DNA of 64,000 nt from Chlamydiota bacterium (GCA_013287905.1 JABDCW010000005.1:1-64000); one strand, 5' to 3'; shown: positions 16,787 to 26,856, counted from the first letter of the stretch. Numbers and translations are program-made. Notes: a model not told the origin generated them from the sequence alone.

Positions 16787-17824
16787 TTATTGTTGCAATT
16801 TCCATTTATCTGCCCGTACGGGTAATAGGGCTTTTCTCTTTGTTACAGCTTCTGCACAGGAAATCAGTTTATCCATTTCATCGTTTGTGGTTTTTGCCGA
16901 ATCGATGAAAATTTTCAGCTGATCCAATGTACAGGTATTTTCAGGAGGGACATCAGACTTTAGTTTATGCACGAGATCATAAGCTTTCTGATATTGGGTA
17001 TAAAAATCGACAACGACTTTGTAAAAACCAAATGCGACTCGGGCAGGTGCAAGGGAGTCCCCTTTAGCCATAACCGGATCAGTACCCCCGCTCTGCTTTA
17101 ACTCCTCAAGCGCACTAGAAAGGCAAGCGACTTTCTCCCCTGCTGGAGGAATGCACGTTTCGCTATACTCTTTTGAAAATGATCGAACCTTTTGAATAAA
17201 ATCTGGATGAAAAAATTGGGAATGTTTTTCAATAAACTTTAGATGTTCTTCCATATTTTCAATGCTAATGGCTGGCAAATCTTCCGTGAGTGCAGAAAAA
17301 TAGGGGATAATTTTTTCCGAAATCAAATTTTTGTGAAGCTGAAGATGGGTATTTGATGAAGAGGTTTCTGTTTCCTTTAGACATTGATCAAAACATTGCC
17401 TTTCCGCACCCTTTGAAGGAATATACGCTTGCAGTTTCTTTATTTCGTTTTTCGTATTTTCGGTTGTCTCCAATTCTTGAATTTTCTTATTCAAAGTCTC
17501 GAAGCTTTTTTTTGCTTTTTTTTCATTGAACTTAAAGGTGCCTATTTCTTTAAGTAAAGAATCAGTCTTACTATTTAACAGAGTTGCACGAAACGTAAGA
17601 CCACGAGTGGTCTTATTTCCTAAAACCACCTCCCTGATCGTCAAACATTTCGTCTTATCGATCAATCCAACGGCTCTCATTATTTTCAAACATTGTAATT
17701 TTAATGCGTGTCTTAAGTGATCGAATAAAGCCCAAACTTTCCCTAAAAATGTTTTTTTTTGAGGGGGAATGGGAGAAAGATAAGTGAGATCTAATGGTTT
17801 TATCTGATTAATTGGACTACTCAT
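16787..17824 (-). CDS. Hypothetical coiled-coil effector-like protein
   Basis: I do not recognise this 345-residue protein. It is Lys/Glu-rich and mostly helical, with a likely coiled coil at residues 95-125 (NEKKAKKSFETLNKKIQELETTENTKNEIKKL). It has no signal peptide or membrane helix. The N-terminus (LDLTYLSP, then a basic helix of about 35 residues) faintly resembles the start of the two paralogues at 17978 and 19285 (LDMKFLTPS), from which it is divergently transcribed. This suggests a common N-terminal targeting region; the similarity is weak. Confidence 0.6.
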   Translation of the reverse strand: MSSPINQIKPLDLTYLSPIPPQKKTFLGKVWALFDHLRHALKLQCLKIMRAVGLIDKTKCLTIREVVLGNKTTRGLTFRATLLNSKTDSLLKEIGTFKFNEKKAKKSFETLNKKIQELETTENTKNEIKKLQAYIPSKGAERQCFDQCLKETETSSSNTHLQLHKNLISEKIIPYFSALTEDLPAISIENMEEHLKFIEKHSQFFHPDFIQKVRSFSKEYSETCIPPAGEKVACLSSALEELKQSGGTDPVMAKGDSLAPARVAFGFYKVVVDFYTQYQKAYDLVHKLKSDVPPENTCTLDQLKIFIDSAKTTNDEMDKLISCAEAVTKRKALLPVRADKWKLQQ

Positions 17825-17977
17825 GCCAGCTTTACCTGTTGTTTTCGTCTATTCTAAAGAAACGATCATTTCTTTACAATCACATTTTATTTTTAATTAT
17901 TTATTAAAAAAATTTAAAATTGTATAATAACAATAAGAACAAAATTTATTTTATAATATAAATTTTAGGGAACTAAT

Positions 17978-18997
17978 ATGAATGACTTAAAACTCGATAT
18001 GAAATTTCTGACGCCAAGCAATCAAACGATTAAAGATAATGGCGGCAAAACATCCTTTGAAGGGAGAAACTATACTTATTTTAACCGATTGGGCACTGTC
18101 GTTAACCGGCAGTGGCAAAAAATCTTAAGAATATTACATGTAATTAATAACGAAACACCGCTAACAAACAAAGATGCACTGAATATACTAAATAAACATC
18201 TAACCAATGCTTTTTCCCATCTCAATAGTATAGACCCTGCGACTTTGCAACAGAATATGGCAACGACAAAAGAAAAAATAACGCTATTATCATTGTGTTT
18301 GTCCAACCAATCAGAAATTGAGGAAAAAAATAGGCTGTTAGGACTCTGCGATGAATTAATTGCCTCTAAGAATCTCCATACAGACAAGGGAAAAGGTCCG
18401 CTTGCTTTTATTCGCGAAAAAGTATCATCCGTTATTCCCGGATTTTCAAGTACTTCACAAAAACCTGTAGTTAATGCGCCTCAGGCAAGTGCAGTGCCCC
18501 TTACTGAATCCTTTTCCATTGGTCAAGTGGATACGATCTTAGAGGAACACCTCGGTGATTTAGGTGCAATTTTCATTAAACGTTTATTAACGGGAGCAGA
18601 GCGCCAATCCTTAAAAAAAACAGGGGATCTCTATGAACTCACCTTAAAAGATGCCTATCATTTTCATTATAAAATCCCATTAACATTAAGCAGTGCTTAT
18701 CTTAATATACCGCAAATCCTCAAGGTAAAATTTTCTGAATCGGGCAATGATAAAACGATAGAGTTTGTCACATCCCGTCCTGTAATGAAATTTCCGGCAG
18801 GGAGCATAGAGTTGATTAGTCTCTCATTTACAAAGGAAAAAAATGTGATCGTTAAGACTACACCGCCAAATTTCATGGTTTCGAAGGTTACAAAAACGTT
18901 AGGCTATGACTTTAGCAAGGGGGCATCCGTAGGCCACGGATATCTTATGGGACGGTTAGACAAAAAAAATTACCGGTTGGAACCTGGAGCTCGTTAA
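17978..18997 (+). CDS. Hypothetical protein, two-gene paralogue family member A
   Basis: This 339-residue protein of unknown function is a clear paralogue of the next gene. Shared blocks are FLTPSxQTI, GGK.xFEGRxxTxFxRxGTVxNRQ near residues 10-45, LTNxDAL, and a C-terminal domain of about 150 residues (GDLxEL, IPL, KFSES, SFTKE..VI.KT, GYDFxKG). The middle is variable and low in complexity. There is no signal peptide. An AGGGA site precedes the ATG and the upstream region is very AT-rich, with a TATAAT at 17923. The conserved-variable-conserved design suits a secreted effector, by inference. Confidence 0.7.
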   Translation: MNDLKLDMKFLTPSNQTIKDNGGKTSFEGRNYTYFNRLGTVVNRQWQKILRILHVINNETPLTNKDALNILNKHLTNAFSHLNSIDPATLQQNMATTKEKITLLSLCLSNQSEIEEKNRLLGLCDELIASKNLHTDKGKGPLAFIREKVSSVIPGFSSTSQKPVVNAPQASAVPLTESFSIGQVDTILEEHLGDLGAIFIKRLLTGAERQSLKKTGDLYELTLKDAYHFHYKIPLTLSSAYLNIPQILKVKFSESGNDKTIEFVTSRPVMKFPAGSIELISLSFTKEKNVIVKTTPPNFMVSKVTKTLGYDFSKGASVGHGYLMGRLDKKNYRLEPGAR

Positions 18998-19012
18998 CCC
19001 TAATGATGCAAA

Positions 19013-19114
19013 TATTTAACGCAGAGGCGCAAAGTCGCAAAGACGCGGAGAAGCCATTATAGTTTGGAAATGACTTCTCCGCGTCTTTGCGACTTTGCGC
19101 CTCTGCGTTAAATA
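19013..19114. repeat. Inverted repeat (CGCAAAG-type), probable terminator
   Basis: The arms 19013-19058 and 19069-19114 are 46 bases with one mismatch and a ten-base loop. They are made of GGCGCAAAG, TCGCAAAG and ACGCGGAG units. It begins 15 bases after the stop of family member A and precedes member B, so it can end the first transcript. Confidence 0.9.
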
Positions 19115-19284
19115 GTTTAAAGTCATTGAGCAATAAATATTTATAACAAAAAAGCTAGCTTATCCTAAAAAAATTAATCAAAAATTTTATTTGCGGGAAT
19201 TGCTACTATTTCATTCCTATATTTGATTTATATACAAGAAATCACATAACATAAGCGTTTTACATTTATATACCAGGAATGAAT

Positions 19285-20373
19285 ATGAATAATACTCCTT
19301 CAAAAATCGATATGACATTCTTAACTCCAAGCAGTCAAACGATTAGGCAATGTGGAGGTAAAGTCCTTTTCGAAGGAAGAGAATTTACTTTCTTCAGCCG
19401 CATAGGGACGGTACTTAATCGCCAGCTTCACAAACTGTTGAGGTTATGTCGCCTCATCAGTAAAGATACCCTATTGACAAATGAGGATGCCCTTAAGGCG
19501 ACAAAGAAAAATATAGAGATCGCAAGCCGCAGCTTTAAAGATGAACCGGACCTTTTACGATCTTTCATCAAAAATACTCAAGGTAAAATCTGTGAATTGG
19601 CTAAATGCCTATCTAAAAAATCGGAAATTCAGGATCAGACTGCTCTGCTTAAGAGTTGCCAAAGTCTCATTGATGAAACCCAAAAGGCAAAGGAAGCTTC
19701 TAAAACAACGATTGAGGATATGGAAAGTCAAATCAAAGATCATCCATCCACCGCAATCCCCCCGAATCCCGATACAGGAGCATCAATAACCCCAAGTGAC
19801 TCACCCGCCCAAGGTCAATCACCATCGACTGATGCAACGAAAACTCAGGAAAACCAACCAGTTTTTGTCCCTTCAACCCCAAGCGAGCAAATAAAACGGG
19901 CCGCTAAAGAATATTTAGGTCCTGCTGGTGAACAGTTACTGACTGATATAATACATGGGGCTACCATTGAATCATTCACCCAAAAACAAGGTGACCTCTT
20001 CGAATTGAATTTACAAGAGAATTATTTCCATCAATTTAAAGACATACCGCTAATCACTATTATACTTCACATGCCAAAAACCATTAAAATAAAGTTCTCT
20101 GAATCTAAAGAAGAAGAGATAAAAATAGTTACTTTTGTCGAAAAGCCGCCGTATCTGAACATTTTAGGAAAGCAGGTAATATTAAGCAGCATCTCGTTCA
20201 CAAAAGAGGATAAAGTGATCATTAAAACTTTACCTCTTCCCTGGGTGATTGGTAAATCTACAAAATTTGCTGGTTATGATTTTGAAAAGGGGGTAATTCG
20301 TACTCTTAAGGAAGCCATGGTGCAATTAGACCCACTGAACTTTAAGCTGATGCCTGTCAAGGTTGTCATGTAA
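19285..20373 (+). CDS. Hypothetical protein, two-gene paralogue family member B
   Basis: This 362-residue protein pairs with the gene at 17978. It shares the N-terminal block (IDMTFLTPSSQTI, then GGKVLFEGREFTFF) and the C-terminal domain (GDLFELNL, IPL, IKFSESK, SFTKEDKVIIKT, GYDFEKG). The middle, residues 130-200, is Pro/Ser/Thr/Gln-rich and not conserved. I chose the second ATG (19285) because the AGGA at 19275 is six bases upstream of it; the ATG at 19279 touches the ribosome site. It ends convergently to rplQ. Function unknown. Confidence 0.7.
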   Translation: MNNTPSKIDMTFLTPSSQTIRQCGGKVLFEGREFTFFSRIGTVLNRQLHKLLRLCRLISKDTLLTNEDALKATKKNIEIASRSFKDEPDLLRSFIKNTQGKICELAKCLSKKSEIQDQTALLKSCQSLIDETQKAKEASKTTIEDMESQIKDHPSTAIPPNPDTGASITPSDSPAQGQSPSTDATKTQENQPVFVPSTPSEQIKRAAKEYLGPAGEQLLTDIIHGATIESFTQKQGDLFELNLQENYFHQFKDIPLITIILHMPKTIKIKFSESKEEEIKIVTFVEKPPYLNILGKQVILSSISFTKEDKVIIKTLPLPWVIGKSTKFAGYDFEKGVIRTLKEAMVQLDPLNFKLMPVKVVM

Positions 20374-20375
20374 AC

Positions 20376-20447
20376 AAGATTAAGATCATGATCAAGATCG
20401 AGATTAAGAACATTCTTAATCGCGATCTTGATCATGATCTTAATCTT
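20376..20447. repeat. GATC-periodic inverted repeat
   Basis: The arms 20376-20410 and 20413-20447 pair at 34 of 35 positions with almost no loop. Each arm is a string of GATCNN hexamers. It starts directly after the stop of the paralogue gene at 20373 in a convergent intergenic region, and is the same type as the elements at 9.3, 38.5, 43.8 and 51.7 kb. Confidence 0.9.
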
Positions 20448-20497
20448 GCTTACCGCAAAGCACCCAACTTGACTTTTGCAATTGCCTCATAAAGACT

Positions 20498-20563
20498 AAG
20501 GACACCAATTAAGGACAGTAACAACGACCTTTGCGGTCGTTATTGTCCTTAATTGGTGTCCTT
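20498..20563. terminator. Inverted repeat (AAGGACA-type), bidirectional terminator candidate
   Basis: The arms 20498-20517 and 20544-20563 are perfect 20-base complements, with a second inner stem AACGACC/GGTCGTT. It lies between the convergent paralogue gene and rplQ, 38 bases past the rplQ stop, and should end the long ribosomal transcript. AAGGACA words repeat outside the stem as well. Confidence 0.75.
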
Positions 20564-20600
20564 AATGTCTCTATTGTCCTTATTTAATTATCGTTTTATT

Positions 20601-21029
20601 TTACGCTTCGAGATACTCGATGTAGCAAAGCTGGGCATTATCACCCACGCGATGTTTGCCTTTAGTGATACGGGTATAACCGCCGTTACGGCTGCTAAAC
20701 CTGGGGCCTAATTTTCCAAACAATTGTTCAATAACAAAACGGTCGTCATTATAGCTTGTTAAATGACCGCCTTTCACATCTCTAGCCTCTTTCGGGGTTA
20801 ATTTGTTGAAGCGGACCATTAATTGCGCAATTGCTTGTCGTTTTGCAGCTAACGTATTCTTTTTTGCTATGGTAATCATGCGGTCTGCGAAACGCCGCAA
20901 AGCCTTAGCTTTAGGCACTGTCGTCTCAATGCGCTCATTTAAAATAAGCGCTTTTAACATATTTGCAAACATGCAACGTCTATGTGAGGATGTTTTATTT
21001 AATTTGCATGTTCTATTTAAATGTCTCAT
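20601..21029 (-). CDS. rplQ: 50S ribosomal protein L17
   Basis: This 142-residue protein begins [25 protein letters not shown], the L17 signature, and lies at the exit-tunnel side of the large subunit. It is a little longer than E. coli L17 (127 residues). A TAGGA site precedes the ATG. It closes the ribosomal cluster, directly after rpoA as in most bacteria. Confidence 0.97.
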   Translation of the reverse strand: MRHLNRTCKLNKTSSHRRCMFANMLKALILNERIETTVPKAKALRRFADRMITIAKKNTLAAKRQAIAQLMVRFNKLTPKEARDVKGGHLTSYNDDRFVIEQLFGKLGPRFSSRNGGYTRITKGKHRVGDNAQLCYIEYLEA

Positions 21030-21042
21030 AAATTCCTACCTA

Positions 21043-22161
21043 TTACTCTTCAACTTTAGTCAATTCTTTAATACGACTCTTTTTTTCTTCGTTATGCTGT
21101 CTGATAAGCTCTTTAATATTATCTGGAGTAATGCCATAACGCGATAAATCCATCCCCAAATGCAAGCCCATTTCTTCCAGCTTATCTTTGATTTCTTTTA
21201 GAGACTTTTTACCAAAATTGCGGAACTCTAACATTCGCTTTTCAGGAATTGACACAAGTTCTGCAATGGTATCGATATTAGCTCCGCTCAGACAATTTGT
21301 CGACCGGACAGACAACTCAATTTCATTGACACGCAAGGACAATTTATCGAGCATTTCATCCTGATCTGCATCGATATCGACATCGTAACTGTCAAAAGAG
21401 AGGTCCTGCACTTTAATTTTATTGAATACATTAAAATGCTTGATACAGATTTGAGCCGCAAACCCAATGGCTTCGCTAGGGGTGATACGTCCGTCGGTCG
21501 TTACCTCTAATATTAACCTGTCAAAATCGGTATCCTGGCCAACCCGGGTATTTTCTACATAATAATTCACTAACCGGACCGGAGAAAAACTCGAGTCAAT
21601 TAAAATCTCATTGTGAGATTTATCCGGAATAATATGTCTTTCTGAAGGGACATACCCTCTTCCCATCGCAACTCTCAGCTCAATTTCCCGCTTCATTGGC
21701 TTGCTTACGGTAAATAAGTGGAGATCCGGGTTGATTACCTCGATAGATCCATCATTGATGATATCACTTAAGGTGACATGATATTGCCCCTTATTCCTGT
21801 CGAGGTCTTCTCTTGTCACTTCCAAGACAGAAGTGATGATAAAAGGTTCATGTGAGTGCTGATCATCATCTAAAGGCAACTTTCTAAGAAGCGCACCTTT
21901 AAAGTTCAGGATGATATTGATCATGTCTTCAAAAATACCTTCTATGGACATATACTCATGGGGAACACCTTCAATGCGCACAGAGATAATCGCAGGCGAT
22001 TCTAATGCCGACAACATCATACGCCTCATAGAATTGCCAACTGTATGCCCAAGCCCCCTTGCAAATGGCTCAGCAATAAAACGTCCAAAGGTAGACGTCG
22101 CAGTTTCCTCTTCAAGGACCAAGCTATCAGGCATTTCAAAATTTTCGTACTTTACAGACAT
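21043..22161 (-). CDS. rpoA: DNA-directed RNA polymerase subunit alpha
   Basis: The 372-residue alpha subunit has the N-terminal dimerisation domain (FGRFIAEPFARGLGHTVGNSMRRMMLSALESPAI) and the C-terminal domain near residues 280-345 (ELSVRSTNCLSGANIDTIAEL, FGKKSLKEIKDKLEEMGLHLGM), which binds upstream promoter DNA and activators. It is about 40 residues longer than E. coli alpha, mostly in the tail and linker. An AGGAG site lies seven bases before the ATG. Confidence 0.97.
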   Translation of the reverse strand: MSVKYENFEMPDSLVLEEETATSTFGRFIAEPFARGLGHTVGNSMRRMMLSALESPAIISVRIEGVPHEYMSIEGIFEDMINIILNFKGALLRKLPLDDDQHSHEPFIITSVLEVTREDLDRNKGQYHVTLSDIINDGSIEVINPDLHLFTVSKPMKREIELRVAMGRGYVPSERHIIPDKSHNEILIDSSFSPVRLVNYYVENTRVGQDTDFDRLILEVTTDGRITPSEAIGFAAQICIKHFNVFNKIKVQDLSFDSYDVDIDADQDEMLDKLSLRVNEIELSVRSTNCLSGANIDTIAELVSIPEKRMLEFRNFGKKSLKEIKDKLEEMGLHLGMDLSRYGITPDNIKELIRQHNEEKKSRIKELTKVEE

Positions 22162-22204
22162 GCTTTAACTCCTAAATATTTTAGACGATGTTCACGCTAT
22201 TCGT

Positions 22205-22609
22205 TTATACCCGTCTTCTTTTACGGGGTCTGCAACCATTATGAGGCACAGGCGTCACGTCGCGAATGGCTGTGATCAATAACCCGGCGCTTTGCAGCCC
22301 TCTGACAGCTGATTCACGACCGGCTCCAGGACCTTTTAAATCCACTTCTACCTCTTTGAGTCCCGCTCCCATGGCAGTCTTTGCAGCATCCTGAGCGGCT
22401 ACGGTCGCAGCAAAAGCGGAAGATTTTCTCGAACCGGAAAAATTGACTTTGCCGGCTGATGACCAGGCGATGACACGGCCTGAAGGATCAGTAATTGCGA
22501 TAATGGTATTATTGAATGTTGCCTTTACGTGAGCTATTCCTACAGGTACATTCTTGGCGTACTTCTTTTTCGTCTTAACAACTTTTTTTGGTGGGGCAGA
22601 TTTAGACAA
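22205..22609 (-). CDS. rpsK: 30S ribosomal protein S11
   Basis: The 134 residues contain [39 protein letters not shown], and end in [13 protein letters not shown], both diagnostic for S11 of the platform. The start is a TTG at 22609 with GGAG eight bases upstream, since no ATG gives a full-length product. A TTG start in a ribosomal gene is worth noting. Confidence 0.96.
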   Translation of the reverse strand: MSKSAPPKKVVKTKKKYAKNVPVGIAHVKATFNNTIIAITDPSGRVIAWSSAGKVNFSGSRKSSAFAATVAAQDAAKTAMGAGLKEVEVDLKGPGAGRESAVRGLQSAGLLITAIRDVTPVPHNGCRPRKRRRV

Positions 22610-22626
22610 GTTAAAAGCTCCTTTTA

Positions 22627-22995
22627 TTATTTTTTCTTATTGGCTACAGTTTTACGACGACCTTTGCGTGTTCTTGAGTTTGTTCTGGTACGTTGACCGC
22701 GAACAGGGAGACCCGCCCGGTGACGTTGGCCACGGTAAGAATGAATGCTGATAAGCCGTTTTATATTGTTTTGCACCTGACGTCGCAAATCACCTTCCAC
22801 AACATATTCTGATTGCAGTAAAGCGTTGATTTTAGCAATATCATCCTGTGATAATTTATGCGCTCGGACTCCTGGATCAAACCCTAGCTTAGAGATAATC
22901 TCTAACGCTCTGTGGCGACCTATTCCGAAAATATACGTCAAACTGATTTCAAGACGTTTATTATCTGGTATATCGATACCGATAACTCTAGGCAT
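22627..22995 (-). CDS. rpsM: 30S ribosomal protein S13
   Basis: The 122-residue protein starts [14 protein letters not shown] and has the [10 protein letters not shown] helix-two-turn-helix and the basic tail [25 protein letters not shown] of S13 at the head of the small subunit. GAGGAG precedes the start. The 96 bases between it and secY hold no rpmJ, the usual gene here. Confidence 0.97.
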   Translation of the reverse strand: MPRVIGIDIPDNKRLEISLTYIFGIGRHRALEIISKLGFDPGVRAHKLSQDDIAKINALLQSEYVVEGDLRRQVQNNIKRLISIHSYRGQRHRAGLPVRGQRTRTNSRTRKGRRKTVANKKK

Positions 22996-23091
22996 TGGAC
23001 ACTCCTCTTAATATGTTGCTTGCAGATCATAACAGATCTACTCATTTAAATATATACATAAACTACTTCAAAAGTTGTTTGTGTTTATCAT

Positions 23092-24459
23092 TTATCTTCT
23101 TGTTCGATTCCCTTTCATAAATCCGTCATAACGCTTCATCAATAAATGGGATTCGACCTGCTTCATTGTATCTAATACGACACCGACAAGTATGAGTAAA
23201 GCTGTCCCACCGAAGAAATAACTGATCGTTTGTGAAACTCCTAAAAATTTTCCCACCATTGTTGGCAGGATAGCTAAAAGAGCTAAAAATATGGCGCCTA
23301 ACAATGTAATGCGGTTCATCGTACTCTCTAAATATTCCTGGGTCGGTTTGCCTTGGCGAATTCCCGGAATAAAGGCACCGTTCTTTTTCATATCTGATGC
23401 AATTTGATCCGGACGGAATTGTGTGGCAGTCCAAAAATAGGTAAAAAAGATGATAAGAATTACATACATTACTAAATTTAATGCACTCCCGGGGGACAAC
23501 CAAATGGCAATATCCCCAAGCCAGTTCCCTGTTCCGGCAAATGTACTTAATGTTGCAGGAAACATAAGCAAGGAGGAAGCGAAAATGACCGGTACCACAC
23601 CCGCATAGTTAACCTTTAACGGGATGAAGGAATTGCCGCCCTGGACCTCTTTGCGTCCGACAACCCGTCTCGCATATTGTAAGGGAATTTTACGATGTCC
23701 CTGAATAATCAGGATCGTAGCCAGCGTAACAGAAATAAAGACTCCGGCCAAAACAAGGATGGATGAAAAATTCATTTGCCCAGGTTCTTGAGAATCTAAA
23801 TTCAATTGCTGAAAAATCATACCGAATGCTGTCGGTATTTGCGAAAGTATGTTAAGAGTGATGATCAAACTCATTCCATTTCCAATCCCTCTTTCGGTAA
23901 TTTGCTCCCCAATCCACATAAGAAACACTGTACCGGTAGTCATTGTTGCAACAACGACTAAATAAAATAACCAGGGAAACCCAAACACTTGAACATCTAA
24001 AAACTCACCTGCAATTATCCCCGGACGCGATAAGTTCATCTGAAGCGCAAATTTGGCAAATAATGACGATTGAATAAACGACAGAATCAGTGTCAAACCG
24101 CGTGTATATTTATTGACCTTGCGCTTTCCGGCTTCAGCATTTTCTTTAATCTCGCGCTGTAATGAAGGCCAAAGGGCTACAAACAGCTGCATAATGATCG
24201 AAGCCGATATGTAAGGGATGACTCCCAGGGCGATCACAGTCATTTGTGAAAATGCCCCGCCGGAGAACAGATCAACCATCTGGAACAAATTTTGCCCGCC
24301 GCCAGTAGCATGTCTAAAAAATCCCAAAGCAACATCGCCATTAATTCCCGGGACAGGAATAAACCCACCTATCCGGCATATGATCAGCAAGCCTAAGGTA
24401 AATAAGATTTTGGATCTTAATTCAGGGACCTGTGCAATTCTTTGAATTTCTCGAAACAT
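23092..24459 (-). CDS. secY: Protein translocase subunit SecY
   Basis: SecY forms the protein-conducting channel in the cytoplasmic membrane. The 455-residue product has ten hydrophobic segments, the plug-side motif [32 protein letters not shown] and the conserved cytoplasmic loop with RVVGRKE and [23 protein letters not shown] chose the ATG at 24459, which is preceded by GAG; a TTG lies two codons upstream. It sits between rplO and rpsM with no adk or map gene following. Confidence 0.97.
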   Translation of the reverse strand: MFREIQRIAQVPELRSKILFTLGLLIICRIGGFIPVPGINGDVALGFFRHATGGGQNLFQMVDLFSGGAFSQMTVIALGVIPYISASIIMQLFVALWPSLQREIKENAEAGKRKVNKYTRGLTLILSFIQSSLFAKFALQMNLSRPGIIAGEFLDVQVFGFPWLFYLVVVATMTTGTVFLMWIGEQITERGIGNGMSLIITLNILSQIPTAFGMIFQQLNLDSQEPGQMNFSSILVLAGVFISVTLATILIIQGHRKIPLQYARRVVGRKEVQGGNSFIPLKVNYAGVVPVIFASSLLMFPATLSTFAGTGNWLGDIAIWLSPGSALNLVMYVILIIFFTYFWTATQFRPDQIASDMKKNGAFIPGIRQGKPTQEYLESTMNRITLLGAIFLALLAILPTMVGKFLGVSQTISYFFGGTALLILVGVVLDTMKQVESHLLMKRYDGFMKGNRTRR

Positions 24460-24474
24460 GAACAACTCGCAAGG

Positions 24475-24939
24475 TTAAGCATCGTTTGACGAAATTAAGC
24501 GATAACTAATTCCAGCTTTGGTTAACTTTTCTTTAGCTGATGCTGAAAATGCATGAGCTTCGATTGTGACTTTCTTTGTCAACTCACCATTGCCTAATAT
24601 TTTAATTCGTTTGTTGCGGCCTTTAAAAACGCTGCGGTCTGTTAATGTCTCTACATTAACAACGTCCCCATTTTTGAAAAGATCGTTAATTTGGGCCAAA
24701 TTAACAGGTTCATAAGCCTGACGAAATCTGGCATTGCTAAAACCTCTGATGGGCAACTTCATGAATAGTCTAAACTGTCCACCTTCATAGGTGTGCCTTC
24801 GTTTATAACCAGAACGCGCCCCCGCACCCTTTTCTCCGCGACCGCATGTTTTACCCAAACCAGACCCAAGTCCGCGACCGACCCTTTTTAAGTACCGGTG
24901 TGGCCTTGATGTATTTTTGAGAGTATTTAATGACATCAT
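24475..24939 (-). CDS. rplO: 50S ribosomal protein L15
   Basis: This 154-residue protein has the glycine-rich N-terminal extension KRVGRGLGSGLGKTCGRGEKG that threads into 23S rRNA, followed by YEGGQFRLFMKLPIRGF. Two adjacent ATGs (24939, 24936) follow a GAGGAA site. It follows rpsE directly: rpmD (L30), which usually lies between them, is absent, as in Chlamydia. Confidence 0.96.
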   Translation of the reverse strand: MMSLNTLKNTSRPHRYLKRVGRGLGSGLGKTCGRGEKGAGARSGYKRRHTYEGGQFRLFMKLPIRGFSNARFRQAYEPVNLAQINDLFKNGDVVNVETLTDRSVFKGRNKRIKILGNGELTKKVTIEAHAFSASAKEKLTKAGISYRLISSNDA

Positions 24940-24943
24940 GATA

Positions 24944-25438
24944 TTATATTCCTCTAGTCAATCTAATTTGTTCGCGCGTATGTAATGACGATAGGGCCTT
25001 CAATACCGCCCTGACTTGATTGATCGGGTTGCTCGAACCTAGGCTCTTTGCCATCACATTCTTATACCCGGCCATCTCTAACACAACACGGACTTGAGAG
25101 CCGGCAATAACACCAGCACCATCCGGGGCCGGCTTTAATAATAACTTGGCACCATCACAATCAGCAGTCACTTCATGTGGAACAGAGTCATTATACTTAG
25201 GGTAAGAAACCATTTGCTTACGGGCCGATTCTCCACCCTTACGAATGGCATCCGTTAATTCATTAGCCTTTGCAAAACCGCAACCGACGCGCCCTTTGCC
25301 GTCTCCTACTAAAATTAACGCTGAAAAACTGAACTTACGTCCACCTTTCACGACTTTCGAGCAGCGATTGATATGAAGAACTTTCTCTGTCAAATCGCTG
25401 TTTGCTTTTTCTTTTTTTGATTCGTTTTGTTTAGCCAT
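24944..25438 (-). CDS. rpsE: 30S ribosomal protein S5
   Basis: The 164-residue protein has the double-stranded RNA-binding motif VVKGGRKFSFSALILVGDGKGRVGCGFAKA and the second-domain motif GSSNPINQVRAVLKAL. S5 contributes to decoding accuracy at the mRNA entry site. The gene is in the standard rplR-rpsE-rplO order. Confidence 0.97.
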   Translation of the reverse strand: MAKQNESKKEKANSDLTEKVLHINRCSKVVKGGRKFSFSALILVGDGKGRVGCGFAKANELTDAIRKGGESARKQMVSYPKYNDSVPHEVTADCDGAKLLLKPAPDGAGVIAGSQVRVVLEMAGYKNVMAKSLGSSNPINQVRAVLKALSSLHTREQIRLTRGI

Positions 25439-25463
25439 TCGAGTACCTTATTTTATTTACGGC

Positions 25464-25832
25464 TTAAAATTGTAATCCTGCTTCACGCGCACTATCAGCC
25501 AGAGCTGCCAAAATGCCGTGATATTTAAACGGCCCCCTGTCAAAAATCACCTGATTGATATGAAGCTTTTTTGCAATATCGGCAATGACTTCGCCAAGTT
25601 TAGCCGCAGAAACCTTATTTTTTACAGCAAATTCGGTATTGCGAAATTCCTTAGCAAACGTTGCAGTTGATCCGAGTGTCTTTCCAGCCTCATCATCGAT
25701 GAGCTGTACTTGAATGTTTTTATTGCTCTTCACAACACATAGGCGCGGGCATACGGCCGTGCCCTTCAATTTTTTGCGAACACGAAGTCCACGCTTAACT
25801 CTTCCTGCATGTTTATTTTTTGAGATACTCAT
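25464..25832 (-). CDS. rplR: 50S ribosomal protein L18
   Basis: This 122-residue protein matches L18, which binds 5S rRNA. Landmarks are GTAVCPRLCVVKSNKNIQVQLIDDEAGKTL and the C-terminal FDRGPFKYHGILAALADSAREAGLQF. The normal length and position between rplF and rpsE support the call. Confidence 0.97.
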   Translation of the reverse strand: MSISKNKHAGRVKRGLRVRKKLKGTAVCPRLCVVKSNKNIQVQLIDDEAGKTLGSTATFAKEFRNTEFAVKNKVSAAKLGEVIADIAKKLHINQVIFDRGPFKYHGILAALADSAREAGLQF

Positions 25833-25846
25833 AATATTCCTATTGC

Positions 25847-26389
25847 TTATTTCTTAGCTGCAGCTTTACCAGCTTTTTTACGGACATATTCGCCTTGATA
25901 GCGGATCCCCTTTCCTTGATAAGGTTCTGGCGGCTTAATGGCTCGTACAGTAGCTGCGAATTGGCCAATTTGTTGTTTATCGATACCGGATATAATAATT
26001 AAAGTGTTTTTATCGACTTTTACCGTTATTCCTGAAGGAATCGTCAGCTTAATAGGATGCGATGTACCTACCTGGATATCGAGAAGGGTCCCCTGGACCG
26101 CAGCACGATAACCAACGCCAATCATTTCCAACTTAATGTCAAAACCTTTAAGTGTTCCTTGGACCATATTGTCAATGATTGTACGGTACAAGCCATGAAA
26201 ATTCGATGCACTTTGGTGTTCTGCATTTAAACTAACATGGATATATTGCGCATCAAACTTAACATCAATTTGAGGAACAAGATCATGCTTCAAGGTACCT
26301 TTCGGCCCCTTCACAATGATCTCCTGATTATTCACTTTGACATCTATCCCTTTAGGAATCGCAATAGGCATTTTACCTTTTCGAGACAT
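25847..26389 (-). CDS. rplF: 50S ribosomal protein L6
   Basis: The 180-residue protein starts MSRKGKMPIAIPKGIDVKVNNQEIIVKGPKGTL and has the second-domain L6 signature PPEPYQGKGIRYQGEYVRKKAGK. L6 lies near the factor-binding site. The length is normal, and a 62-base gap separates it from rpsH. Confidence 0.97.
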   Translation of the reverse strand: MSRKGKMPIAIPKGIDVKVNNQEIIVKGPKGTLKHDLVPQIDVKFDAQYIHVSLNAEHQSASNFHGLYRTIIDNMVQGTLKGFDIKLEMIGVGYRAAVQGTLLDIQVGTSHPIKLTIPSGITVKVDKNTLIIISGIDKQQIGQFAATVRAIKPPEPYQGKGIRYQGEYVRKKAGKAAAKK

Positions 26390-26451
26390 CTTAACTTAAC
26401 TCCTTAATAATCGAGTGATTTATCATGCTTGATCAGAAACTTGGTCTGTAT

Positions 26452-26856
26452 CTACCATACCAGGCAGAGCAGCTCACCACCCACTTTTTTGTTTATTGCC
26501 TCAGCTCCTGCCATTACACCCAAAGATGTAGATAAAATGGATAAGCCGTATCCGCCATAGAAGCAAGGGATGTCCTGATGTCCGACATATCGTCTTAATC
26601 CAGGCTTGGAAGCGCGTTTAATTCCTTTAATTGCAGAATGTCTGCCTTCAGTATATTTTAAATATAACCGGATAACCCCACGATGATTATTTTCCTGTTT
26701 GATGAGAAAACTCTCAATAAACCCTTGTTCTTTAAGGATTTCAGCTATATTTTGTTTTATTTTGCTCCAGCTAACTTCGACATAGCGGTGCTGCGCCTTT
26801 GCGGCATTACGAATTCGCGTGAGAAAATCAGCGATAGGATCATTAATTGCTGCCAT
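26452..26856 (-). CDS. rpsH: 30S ribosomal protein S8
   Basis: The 134-residue product has DPIADFLTRIRNAAKA and ends STSLGVMAGAEAINKKVGGELLCLVW, the S8 signature. In E. coli, S8 represses the spc operon by binding near the rplE start. Here it directly follows rplE: rpsN (S14) is missing from its usual place between them. Confidence 0.97.
   Translation of the reverse strand: MAAINDPIADFLTRIRNAAKAQHRYVEVSWSKIKQNIAEILKEQGFIESFLIKQENNHRGVIRLYLKYTEGRHSAIKGIKRASKPGLRRYVGHQDIPCFYGGYGLSILSTSLGVMAGAEAINKKVGGELLCLVW

Noticed and set aside
16563-16805. 80-residue minus-strand frame
   Set aside because: It reads through the palindromic ACAAAGGC repeat; the sequence (KHKGTKTQRHEE) is a translation of repeat units, with no ribosome site.
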